Assembly (NCBI GenBank): GCA_000719105.1
Contig: JODX01000007.1
Span: 186,001-250,000, forward strand
Length of the DNA: 64,000 bases
Reading direction: 5' to 3'
Source: Streptomyces sclerotialus
GTDB taxonomy: Bacteria; Actinomycetota; Actinomycetes; Streptomycetales; Streptomycetaceae
Positions 50,537 to 58,547 of the stretch are shown piece by piece; the first letter of the stretch is position 1; each line of letters starts with the position of its first letter. A program made the position numbers and the translations under genes. The notes under the pieces were generated by a model. It was not told the origin of the DNA and searched no databases. It saw only the letters and a program-made list of their open reading frames with translations.

Positions 50537-51010
50537 ATGTCCACTCCCGACTTCATTCGCCAGATCCGCGCCAGCGCCGGTCACCAATTGCTCTGGCTCC
50601 CCGGCGTCACCGCCGTGGTCTTCGACGACCAGGGCAGGGTGCTGCTGAACCGTCGTTCCGACACGCGCAGGTGGGCGGTCCTCGCCGGGATCCCGGAGCC
50701 GGGGGAACAGCCGGCGGCCTGCGCCGTCCGGGAGGTCTTCGAGGAGACGGCGGTGCGCTGCGTCGCCGAGCGGGTCGTCCTCGTCCAGGCACTCGACCCG
50801 GTGCACTACGACAACGGCGATGTCTGCCAGTACATGGACACCACCTTCCGTTGCCGGGCCGTCGGTGGCGAGGCACGTGTGAACGACGACGAGTCGCTGG
50901 ACGTCGGGTGGTTCGCGGTGGATGCGCTGCCGGACCTCAACGAGTTCGCCATGCTGCGGATCAAGCAGGCCATGTCCGACGGACCCACATGGTTCGCCCC
51001 TATGACCTGA
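50537..51010 (+). CDS. NUDIX hydrolase
   Basis: 157-aa pyrophosphohydrolase. The NUDIX box is GIPEPGE...AVREVFEETAV (about residues 51-74), complete except that the usual G before the final hydrophobic residue is Ala. The first strand is GVTAVVFDDQGRVLLNRRSDTRRWAVLAGI. The substrate is not predictable. TAGGGT at 50525-50530 ends six nt before the ATG at 50537 and there is no Shine-Dalgarno sequence, so translation is probably leaderless. It is a monocistronic-looking gene 53 nt downstream of lnt. Confidence 0.88.
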   Translation: MSTPDFIRQIRASAGHQLLWLPGVTAVVFDDQGRVLLNRRSDTRRWAVLAGIPEPGEQPAACAVREVFEETAVRCVAERVVLVQALDPVHYDNGDVCQYMDTTFRCRAVGGEARVNDDESLDVGWFAVDALPDLNEFAMLRIKQAMSDGPTWFAPMT

Positions 51011-51070
51011 GGGCGAAGTGTAGGTGCTGACCATATCTGTCGGAGCTGCGGTGCTACCTAGGGTCGGGGC

Positions 51071-51871
51071 ATGACCGCGCCCCGCGCCCTCTCGGGCTCC
51101 CCCGCCTCCTCGGCCGGCCTCGGCGGCCGTACCGCCCTCGTCACCGGTGCCGCCGGCGGTATCGGCCGTGCCTGCGCGCTGCGGCTGGCCGCCGCCGGGG
51201 CCAGGGTCAGAGCCGTCGACCGGGACGCCGAGGGCCTGGCCGCGCTCACCGAGCGGGCCCAGGGGCTCACGGGCACCGTCGAGCCCCACCTCCTCGACCT
51301 CACCGACCTGGACGCGGCGGAACTCACCGCCGCCGGCACCGACGTCCTCGTCAACAACGCGGGCCTCCAGCGCGTGAGCCCTCTGGAGGAGTTCCCGCCC
51401 GACGTCTTCCGCACCGTGCTGACCGTGATGGTGGAGGCACCGTTCCGGCTGATCCGCGGGGCACTGCCCCACATGTACGGGCAGGGGTGGGGCCGTATCG
51501 TCAATGTCTCGTCCGTCCATGGGCTGCGCGCATCGGCTTTCAAGTCGGCGTATGTGACCGCCAAACACGGGCTCGAAGGCCTCTCCAAAACCGTCGCCCT
51601 CGAAGGCGCACCCCATGGAGTCACCTCCAACTGTGTGTCCCCCGGCTATGTGCGCACCCCGCTGGTCGAGAAGCAGCTCGCCGACCAGGCCCGCGCCCAC
51701 GCGATCCCGGAGGAACAGGTCCTGTCCGAGGTGCTGTTGCGGGACAGTGCCGTCAAACGGCTCATCGAGCCGGAGGAGGTGGCCGAGGCCGTCGCGTACC
51801 TGTGTGGCCCGCACACGTCGTTCGTCACCGGTACGTCGCTGGTGCTGGACGGCGGGTGGACCGCCCACTGA
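51071..51871 (+). CDS. 3-hydroxybutyrate dehydrogenase (SDR family)
   Basis: 266-aa NAD-dependent short-chain dehydrogenase. TGAAGGIGRACALRLA (about residues 25-40) is the nucleotide loop, DVLVNNAGLQRVSPLEEF the NNAG motif, INVSS-type IVNVSSVHGL, and the catalytic Y-x3-K is AYVTAKHGLEGL. The PGYVRTPLVEKQ segment, with VEKQ ahead of a substrate-binding helix, is typical of D-3-hydroxybutyrate dehydrogenases that make acetoacetate from stored or external hydroxybutyrate. TAGGGT lies six nt before the ATG at 51071, so it is probably leaderless. The PucR-type regulator follows 64 nt later, then a convergent transporter. Confidence 0.87.
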   Translation: MTAPRALSGSPASSAGLGGRTALVTGAAGGIGRACALRLAAAGARVRAVDRDAEGLAALTERAQGLTGTVEPHLLDLTDLDAAELTAAGTDVLVNNAGLQRVSPLEEFPPDVFRTVLTVMVEAPFRLIRGALPHMYGQGWGRIVNVSSVHGLRASAFKSAYVTAKHGLEGLSKTVALEGAPHGVTSNCVSPGYVRTPLVEKQLADQARAHAIPEEQVLSEVLLRDSAVKRLIEPEEVAEAVAYLCGPHTSFVTGTSLVLDGGWTAH

Positions 51872-51935
51872 GCGGGCCGGCCGGGTTTTCCACAGGCCCG
51901 GCCGCCCCGTCCGTCCCATGCGCGATCCTGTGACC

Positions 51936-53858
51936 ATGTCCCGCGAATCCCGTGCACACGTCTTCGCCGCCGACGGCGTCGAGGCACCGTTCCTCGAGCT
52001 TCTGGCCAGGGGCGCGTCCGCCGAGGCGTACGAGCAGCCGGTGCTCCTGGCCCGCGCCGAGGGTCTGCCGCCCGAGCGGATCGCCGCGCTCGAGAGGACC
52101 AGACTGCTGGCCCTGGGCGTGCGTGCGGAGATGGAGGGGAGACGCCGGCGCGAGGCCGAGCTGTCCGCCCTGTTCGAGACCGCCCACGACCTCGCCGGCC
52201 TGAGGGACCTTGACTCCGTGCTCCGGGCCATCGTCCAGCGGGCCCGCTCCCTGCTCGCCACCGACGTCGCCTATCTGAGCCTCAACGACCCGGAACGCGG
52301 CGACACGTACATGCGGGTCACCGAGGGGTCGGTCGCCGCGCGCTTCCAGCAGTTGCGGCTCGGCATGGGGGAGGGGCTCGGCGGGCTCGTCGCCCAGACC
52401 GCCCGCCCCTACGTCACCGACGACTACTTCGAGGACGCCCGTTTCCGGCACACCGTGTCCATCGACGCGGGGGTCCGGGACGAAGGGCTGGTCGCCATCC
52501 TCGGAGTGCCGCTCATGCTGGGCCCGCACGTCATCGGCGTCCTGTTCGCCGCCGACCGGCGCGCCCGGGTGTTCGAGCGGGAACAGATCGCGCTCCTGGG
52601 CTCGTTCGCCGCCCTCGCGGCCGCGGCCATCGACACCACGAACCTGCTCACGGAGACCCGCTCCGCCCTCGCAGGCCTGGAGCGGGCCAACGAGATCATC
52701 CGGGACCGCAGCCGAGCCGTCGAGCGCGCCGCCGAGGCCCACGACCGCCTCGCCGAACTCGTCCTGCGCGGCGGCGGCGTCCATGACGTGGCGGCCGCCG
52801 TGTCCCGGCTGCTCGGCGGCACCGTCACGTTCACCGAGGCGGACGCCACACCCGGCGCGGCGCTGGAGGCGTCCCGGGCCGAGGGGCACGCGGTACGGCA
52901 CCGGGACGACTGGGTCGCCGCCGTGGCGGCCGGCGGTGAACTGCTCGGTGCGCTGGTGCTGCGCGGCCATCCGGACCTCGACCCCGTGGACCAGCGCACC
53001 CTGGAGCGTGCCGCCATGGTCACCTCCTTGCTGCTGCTCGCCAGACGCTCGGCCGCCGAGGCCGAACGGCGTGTGCGCGGCGAGTTGCTGGACGACCTGC
53101 TCGACGCCCGCCACCGCGATCCTCGCCTGCTGCGCGAGCGCGCCGCCCGCCTGGACGCCGACCTGGACGTGCCCCATGTGGTGCTGGCCGCCCGTGTCGA
53201 CGGCCCGCCCGCCGACGCCGACCAGGAAGCCGCGGCCCGCCGCCGGCTGTGGTCCGCCGCCTCGCATCTCGCGGCCACCCGGCAGGGGCTGGCCGCCGCC
53301 CGCGACGGCGGCACCGTCCTGCTCCTGCCCCTCGGACCGGGCGACACCGCGACCGGACTGGCCCGCCGCGCGGCCGGGCACCTCGGCGCGGCCGTCCACG
53401 GGGCGGTCACCGTCGGTGCCTCCTCGCCCGTCGAGCACCTCACCGCCCGGCCGGGCACCGTGGCCGCCGCGTACGCCGAAGGGCAGCGGTGTCTGGAGGC
53501 GCTGCGGCTCCTCGGCCGGACGGGCGACGGGGCCGCCGCCGAGGACTTCGGGTTCCTCGGACTGCTGCTCGCGGGCGAACGGGACGTCACCGGGTTCGTC
53601 GAGCGCACGATAGGCGAGGTGATCGCGTACGACGAACGGCGCGGCACGGATCTGCTGCGCACGCTCGACGCGTTCTTCGCCTGCGGCATGAGCCCGGTGC
53701 GGACCAGGGAAGAGCTGCACGTGCACGTCAACACCGTCGCCCAGCGGCTGGAGCGGGTGGGCCGGCTTCTCGGTGACGACTGGCAGAGCCCGGACCGGCT
53801 GCTGGAGGTGCAACTGGCGCTGCGGCTGCGGCGGTTGTCGTCACCGGTGCGGAGCTGA
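51936..53858 (+). CDS. GAF-PucR family transcriptional regulator
   Basis: 640 aa. A short helical N-terminus, GAF sensor domain (about residues 65-230: LSALFETAHDLAGLRDLDSVLRAIVQRARSLLATDVAYLSLND through the ALAAAAIDTTNLL helix), a helical linker, a central GGDEF-like CdaR domain and a C-terminal HTH_30 helix-turn-helix (TLDAFFACGMSPVRTREELHVHVNTVAQRLERVGRLLG). It is likely an activator responding to a small organic ligand. The neighbours suggest it controls the hydroxybutyrate dehydrogenase and the convergent MFS transporter. The ATG at 51936 has no clear ribosome binding site; GATCCT lies six nt before it. Confidence 0.87.
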   Translation: MSRESRAHVFAADGVEAPFLELLARGASAEAYEQPVLLARAEGLPPERIAALERTRLLALGVRAEMEGRRRREAELSALFETAHDLAGLRDLDSVLRAIVQRARSLLATDVAYLSLNDPERGDTYMRVTEGSVAARFQQLRLGMGEGLGGLVAQTARPYVTDDYFEDARFRHTVSIDAGVRDEGLVAILGVPLMLGPHVIGVLFAADRRARVFEREQIALLGSFAALAAAAIDTTNLLTETRSALAGLERANEIIRDRSRAVERAAEAHDRLAELVLRGGGVHDVAAAVSRLLGGTVTFTEADATPGAALEASRAEGHAVRHRDDWVAAVAAGGELLGALVLRGHPDLDPVDQRTLERAAMVTSLLLLARRSAAEAERRVRGELLDDLLDARHRDPRLLRERAARLDADLDVPHVVLAARVDGPPADADQEAAARRRLWSAASHLAATRQGLAAARDGGTVLLLPLGPGDTATGLARRAAGHLGAAVHGAVTVGASSPVEHLTARPGTVAAAYAEGQRCLEALRLLGRTGDGAAAEDFGFLGLLLAGERDVTGFVERTIGEVIAYDERRGTDLLRTLDAFFACGMSPVRTREELHVHVNTVAQRLERVGRLLGDDWQSPDRLLEVQLALRLRRLSSPVRS

Positions 53859-53860
53859 CG

Positions 53861-53896
53861 CCGGACGGTCAGACGCTGCGCGCGCCGGCCGTCCGG
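53861..53896. terminator. Hairpin across convergent gene ends
   Basis: CCGGACGG (53861-53868) and CCGTCCGG (53889-53896) form an 8-bp stem with a 20-nt GC-rich loop. It lies exactly where the PucR regulator and the MFS transporter converge, and could end both transcripts. Confidence 0.4.
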
Positions 53897-55272
53897 GAGA
53901 CGGCGGCCTCGCCGTCCGCCGGTTCGGCGAGGTCCGTGAGGTCCGCCAGGTCGCGGTGCCGGGTCTCCTGGGCGACTCCCACCGCGACCAGGGTCAGCAC
54001 GGCCGCCACGATCACGTAGAGCGCGATCGGCGTCGAGCTGCCGTAGTCGGACAGCAACGCGGTGGCGATCAGCGGGGCGGGCGCGCCCGCGGCGACGGAG
54101 GCGAACTGGGCACCGATCGAGGCACCCGAGTAGCGCATCCGGGTTGCGAACATCTCGGAGAAGAAGGCCGCCTGCGGGGCGTACATGGCGCCGTGCAGCA
54201 CGAGCCCCACCGTCACGGCGAGGAGCAGGTACCGGAAGTCGCCGGTGTCGACGAGGGCGAAGAACGGGAACATCCACAGGCCGACACCCGCCGCGCCCAG
54301 CAGATACACCGGGCGGCGGCCGACCCGGTCGGACAGGGCGCCCCAGAGTGGGATGGTGGCGAAGTGCACGGCGGACGCGACGAGGACCGCGTTCAGGGCC
54401 GTCTGCTTCGAGACCCCGGCCGACGTGGTGGCGTACACGAGGATGAAGGCGGTGAGCACGTAGTAGCTGATGTTCTCGGCCATCCGGGCGCCCATGGCGA
54501 TCAGTACGTCCCGCCAGTGGTGCCGCAGCACGGCGACGAGCGGCAGCCGCTCGGCCGCGTCCTCGGCCTTCCTGGCCGCCGCCTTCCTGGCCTCCGCCTG
54601 TGCCAACGCCTCCCGGAAGACGGGTGATTCGTCGACGGACAGCCGGATCCACAGGCCCACGATCACCAGCACCCCGGAGATCAGGAACGGGATCCGCCAG
54701 CCCCAGGAGGTGAAGGCGGCGTCCGACAGCACGGCGGTCAGCAGCGAGAGGACACCGGTGGCGAGGAGCTGCCCGGCGGGCGCCCCGGTCTGCGGCCAGG
54801 ACGCCCAGAACCCCCGGCGGCGCGCGTCCCCGTGCTCGGACACGAGCAGCACCGCACCGCCCCACTCACCGCCGAGCGCGAAGCCCTGCACGAGCCGCAG
54901 CACGGTCAGCAGGACGGGCGCGGCCGTTCCGACCGTGGCGTGCGTGGGCAGCAGGCCGATCGCGAAGGTCGCCCCGCCCATCATCAGGAGGCTCAGCACC
55001 AGCAGCTTCTTCCGGCCGAGCCGGTCGCCGTAGTGCCCGAACACCAGCGCGCCGATCGGCCGGGCCGCGAATCCCACGGCGTAGGTCAGGAACGACAGCA
55101 GGGTGCCGACCAGCGGGTCGGACTCCGGGAAGAAGAGCTTGTTGAAGACGAGGGCGGCGGCGGAACCGTAGAGGAAGAAGTCGTACCACTCGATGGTGGT
55201 GCCGATGAGGGACGCGGCGACGATGCGCCGGAGGTTGGACGGGGCTGGGGGAGCGGTCGCGGGGGAGGACAT
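53869..55272 (-). CDS. MFS transporter, metabolite:H+ symporter (MHS) type
   Basis: 467-aa integral membrane protein with 12 predicted helices. IGTTIEWYDFFLYGSAAALVF at the N-terminus and GHYGDRLGRKKLLVLSL between helices 2 and 3 are signatures of the MHS family, which imports organic acids and betaines with protons. RLVQGFALGGEWGGAVLLVSEH and a second SDRVGRRPVYLLGA loop are also present. With the convergent dehydrogenase and regulator, uptake of a hydroxy- or keto-acid is likely. The ATG at 55272 was chosen over 55317; AGGATG lies upstream. Confidence 0.88.
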   Translation of the reverse strand: MSSPATAPPAPSNLRRIVAASLIGTTIEWYDFFLYGSAAALVFNKLFFPESDPLVGTLLSFLTYAVGFAARPIGALVFGHYGDRLGRKKLLVLSLLMMGGATFAIGLLPTHATVGTAAPVLLTVLRLVQGFALGGEWGGAVLLVSEHGDARRRGFWASWPQTGAPAGQLLATGVLSLLTAVLSDAAFTSWGWRIPFLISGVLVIVGLWIRLSVDESPVFREALAQAEARKAAARKAEDAAERLPLVAVLRHHWRDVLIAMGARMAENISYYVLTAFILVYATTSAGVSKQTALNAVLVASAVHFATIPLWGALSDRVGRRPVYLLGAAGVGLWMFPFFALVDTGDFRYLLLAVTVGLVLHGAMYAPQAAFFSEMFATRMRYSGASIGAQFASVAAGAPAPLIATALLSDYGSSTPIALYVIVAAVLTLVAVGVAQETRHRDLADLTDLAEPADGEAAVSRTAGARSV

Positions 55273-55532
55273 CGGCACCACATCCTGCGGTTGGCGGAGA
55301 CGGTCGTGTGTCGCCACACCGTAGGAACGTGCAGGTCAGAGGCGTATGTGGTGGGACACCATAGTTCTGGGGGCGGGAGTGCGTGCGGCCACCATGGGGA
55401 GGGTGCCGAGGTGTCCTCGATGGCCTGAGGGAGGCCGCGAAGGAGGGTGTCCGAGTTGCGCTATTGGGGCATGGTTTGGAGGTGCCGTGCTGACTCCCGT
55501 GCTGGTTTGGTGCTGACTAAAAGCCCACGTCA

Positions 55533-55947
55533 TCACCCGTTCCCAGGGTCTGAGGCCTTGTCGAAGTGAACGACGCGCCGCGCCTTGCGTTTCAGGGTCG
55601 GCGAACCAGGTGTCGACGCGCTTCTACCAAGCCAGTTGAACGCGCAGGTCCACGCAGATGAGCACGACCGGTCGGCCCAGCCGAAGCCAGTAGTCGATAT
55701 GGTCGGCCTTACACGTGAACTTGAACCCGGTTGCGGTATCACCGCGAAATCCGGCCTCTGTAGCCTTGACCTGGGCCAGGACGGCGACGCCAGTGACTTC
55801 CCGGTCGGTGTCCACGAACTCGATCTGACCGTCGACAGCGAAGTCACATTTGGTGTCGTTCCACACGTGACCGGCGTCGGAGACGGCCTTGTCGACGAAT
55901 GCCTCGCCCCGGTACCCAGCCCGCTGCTGGATGCCGCGCTGCGGCAT
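55533..55947 (-). pseudogene. Broken DUF4365 domain gene
   Basis: Reading from the ATG at 55947 gives 107 residues with clear DUF4365 motifs: AGYRGEAFVDKAVSDAGHVWN, KCDFAVDGQIEFVDT, VTGVAVLAQVKATEAGFRG, FTCKADHIDYWLRLGRPVVLICVDL. A TAG at 55624-55626 then interrupts it. In frame beyond the stop the family sequence continues (KRVDTWFADPE), and after the A-run at 55590-55592 it continues in another frame (RKARRVVHFDKASD, ending at 55533). One nonsense change (TGG to TAG, by family pattern) and one inserted base explain everything. DUF4365 proteins have an endonuclease-like fold of unclear role. A sequencing error cannot be excluded for either lesion, but two are less likely. Confidence 0.75.
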
Positions 55948-56557
55948 CCGCTCAGTACTCCAAGCAGGGCAGCGGCGTGCATCCTGCAGCCTGGCTGAAT
56001 TCGGAAGGCCGATGCCATGCTTTGTTGCCCCACCCCATGCCGTGATCCTCCGTCTTCACGCCTGGTCCGAGTCAACCCAGGATAGGCAGGACCACTGACA
56101 ACGACCGCGGTGCGTTACCTGTGGGCAGGAGCTGTCCCTTCCGAAGACAGGGGGATGCGCTGGGGTAGAGGGCGTGCGCGACGGTGATGAGGGTGACGTG
56201 GTGGAGCCGGTCTCTCAAGGCGCTGGCCTTCGAAGTGGGCCACGCCCGAGGCCCGCTTCATATCACGGGAGTCGTGCTTGAAGCGTCCCAGGTTCTGGCG
56301 GTGGGGCGCAGGAGGACGCCGAGCAGTGCCTGCGCCCCGTGATGCTTGGCCGCCGGACAAAAGGCTGCCGCACGCTGCAGCAGCCTGTGGGGCAGTCGGG
56401 GTGACGGATGAGCTGGCCGATCGCGGTCCCCAGCAGGCGCACCAGTTCCTCCCTGATCACGCCGCCGACACAGGAGGGGAAATGCTGACGGGCGGCGCGG
56501 CCTTCCGGTCGAGCCGCGCCGCCCGCCCCAGGGCCTGTCATCGGTCCCCGGTCGCCC
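55948..56557. other. Degenerate intergenic region with mobile-element remnants
   Basis: About 600 nt of lower and uneven GC with no intact gene. It holds the transposase-like fragment at 56115-56300 and an AGGGCCTGTCATC segment at 56530-56542 that matches 12 of 13 bases of the MITE end at 58311. The rest shows no recognisable coding. Confidence 0.5.
56115..56300 (-). pseudogene. Decayed transposase fragment (IS701/IS4-type C-terminus)
   Basis: On the minus strand one frame reads DSRDMKRASGVAHFEGQ and, after a shift near 56220, another reads RDRLHHVTLITVAHALYP. Together they resemble the C-terminal sequence of DDE transposases (consensus of the type GLDHFEGR...WHHHVTLV...AHAF). There is no intact frame, start or full-length partner, so this is a relic. 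Boundaries are approximate and the family call rests on pattern memory. Confidence 0.45.
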
Positions 56558-58252
56558 TCATGCCCGGGAGGCCGGCACCTCGTACACCGATCCGTCGTAC
56601 GAGGCCGCCAGGAATTGCTTGCCGTGTGTGTCGTAGTACAGGCAAGAGATGCCGGCGGTGGTCGGCCGGTTCACGTACGTCCACTCGCCGGTGCCCGGCG
56701 CGTAGACGGCGACCATGCCGGCGTACGAACCGGTGGCCACCAGGGAGCCGTCCGGGGCAGCGGCCACGCACTTGATGGAGTGGTCGTGCGGGGTCGGGAC
56801 GCTGACGGCTTCCTGCCCCTGCCACAGGCGCAGTTTGCGATCCCGGCTGACGCTGGCGAAGCGGCCCTGGGGCAGCGGGGCGCAGCCGTTGGCGATGCGC
56901 CCGTGAGCCTCCGGGAGACGGGCGGTCTCTGTCAGTGTGTCGCTGTCGAACCAGCTGGCCGCGGTGTCCGCGCAGACGGAGAAGATGACCCCGTCGGAGA
57001 CGCTGACGCCCTTCACCGCATTGGCGTGCAGGGGCAGAGTGGCCACATGCTCGAAGCCACCGTTCTTGGGCAGGGAGAAGACCAGGCCCTCACCGGTGTA
57101 CGCGCCGAAGACGACGTGCGGCACGCCCTCGCGGGTGAAGGCCGCGGCACAGTTCAGGGGCGAGCGGTGCTGATGCAGCATCTCACCGGTGTCGGCGTCG
57201 AAGATCCGACCGAGCTGACCGCCTGTCAGGACGCGGCCGCCGACCTCCACCAAGAAGTTGCAGAGGCTACCCGTCCGGGCGGCCGGGGTGCCGTCCACCC
57301 ACACGACTCCCGCGTCGCCCACCGTGTACGAGCGTCCGTCGCGGACCGTGGCGACGGAGTTGACGCAGGGCGTTTCCTGTACCCGGCTGACGTCCCACCG
57401 GGCCGTGCGAAGATCGTAGGTGGCGTACGTCGATCCGAAGGTCGCGAACGCCAGGGTGTACTCGTTGATGAACGCGCAGGACCTCGCCCAGATCTCGGCC
57501 GGGAAATCCGAGGTGTGCAGCGGCTTGAGTTCTCCGCCCGTCGTGTCCCAGACGCGCACGGAGCGGTCGTAGCTGAGGCTGACCAGGTTCTCCGTGGTGG
57601 GGTTGTACACCAGGCGCTTGATGCCGGCGTCGTGCGCGGGCACAATCTCGCGGCGGTCCTGCTCGACGCGGATGATCGCGCCGTCGTCGTTGCCCGCGAA
57701 GACAACGCCGTCGCGGGTGATGGCGATGGTGTCGGTCTCGACGCCGTCGAGATCGATCTCGCCCACGATCCGTCCCGACGACAGCGACCACCGCTTGATG
57801 GTGCCGTCGTCGCTGGAGGAGAGCAGTTCCCCGCTTCGTGGGAGCCACTCGACGGAGATGACGTCGGCGGTGTGCCCCTCGAAACGCTGCACCAGTTCGC
57901 CGGCGTAGTCGAAGACGCGCACCACGTGGTCCCGTGACGCGGTAGCGATCAGTCGGCGTTCGGGGTGGAAGACCGACATCTCCACGTCGTCCTTGTGGTC
58001 CGCGAGGACGGCGAGGAGTTTCATGTCCGGTACGGACCACAGGCGGGCTGTGTAGTCGCTCGACGAGGTGACCAGCAGGGTGCCGTCGGGGTTGAATGCC
58101 GTCTGGTTGGCGAGGTGGTCGTGGGTGGAGCGGGCGAGCGGCACGTGCCGGACCGCGTCCCAGAGAATCACGCGGTTGTCGTATCCGGCGGTGGCGACGT
58201 AGCGACCACCGAAGGCGGCCACTCCGCTGATCGGGCCGTGGTGTCGTATCAC
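56558..58252 (-). CDS. WD40 repeat beta-propeller protein
   Basis: 564 aa made almost entirely of WD40-like repeats, probably two propellers. Clear units include HHGPISGVAAFGGRYVATAGYDNRVILWD, NQTAFNPDGTLLVTSSSDYTARLWS, DVEMSVFHPERRLIATASRDHVVRVFD, DVISVEWLPRSGELLSSSDDGTIKRWS and IKCVAAAPDGSLVATGSYAGMVAVY. There is no kinase, NACHT, caspase or transmembrane part, so it is a stand-alone scaffold; partners are unknown. The GTG at 58252 follows AAAGGGA. It lies between an IS relic and a MITE-like element. Whether it belongs with the downstream glycosyltransferases, transcribed in the same direction, is uncertain because the element separates them. Confidence 0.85.
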   Translation of the reverse strand: MIRHHGPISGVAAFGGRYVATAGYDNRVILWDAVRHVPLARSTHDHLANQTAFNPDGTLLVTSSSDYTARLWSVPDMKLLAVLADHKDDVEMSVFHPERRLIATASRDHVVRVFDYAGELVQRFEGHTADVISVEWLPRSGELLSSSDDGTIKRWSLSSGRIVGEIDLDGVETDTIAITRDGVVFAGNDDGAIIRVEQDRREIVPAHDAGIKRLVYNPTTENLVSLSYDRSVRVWDTTGGELKPLHTSDFPAEIWARSCAFINEYTLAFATFGSTYATYDLRTARWDVSRVQETPCVNSVATVRDGRSYTVGDAGVVWVDGTPAARTGSLCNFLVEVGGRVLTGGQLGRIFDADTGEMLHQHRSPLNCAAAFTREGVPHVVFGAYTGEGLVFSLPKNGGFEHVATLPLHANAVKGVSVSDGVIFSVCADTAASWFDSDTLTETARLPEAHGRIANGCAPLPQGRFASVSRDRKLRLWQGQEAVSVPTPHDHSIKCVAAAPDGSLVATGSYAGMVAVYAPGTGEWTYVNRPTTAGISCLYYDTHGKQFLAASYDGSVYEVPASRA

Positions 58253-58310
58253 TGTGTCCCTTTCTACTGCTGGCTTGTCCTTCTGCGTCGGCTCTCGTAC
58301 CCCTGTGCTC

Positions 58311-58547
58311 AGGGCCTGTCGTCTGGATCAGGGGGCAGGGTGTCGACGGTGCTTTGTCGGCTGGGGTGAGTGGGGTCCGGTGCGTGCGGCTGCGAGGCGG
58401 AGGAGGGCGCCGACGCGATGGGGGTCCCTCCCGCGCGAGCGCCGAGCGTGGGATGTCGGCAACCTACGACAACGCGGCTGGGGGCGCCCCTCTGAGGCAG
58501 TGCGTGCCGGACCCCGCGTCTGCGGCGTGATCCGAACGACAGACCCT
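58311..58547. mobile_element. MITE-like element with 20-bp terminal inverted repeats
   Basis: A 237-bp segment bounded by AGGGCCTGTCGTCTGGATCA (58311-58330) and the reverse complement of AGGGTCTGTCGTTCGGATCA (58528-58547), 17 of 20 positions matching. There is no transposase frame inside; the interior is GC-rich and rich in short hairpins (for example GGGGGTCCCTCCC near 58420). This is the layout of a non-autonomous element mobilised by an IS with like ends. No clear target duplication is seen. The right end overlaps the stop codon of the adjacent glycosyltransferase-like gene. Confidence 0.65.

Noticed and set aside
55336..55536. Minus-strand 66-codon frame and repeated TGCTG segments upstream of the MFS gene
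   Set aside because: No ribosome binding site or motif; the TGCTGACT repeats at about 55487-55518 are suggestive of an attachment site, but no integrase is present to support it.
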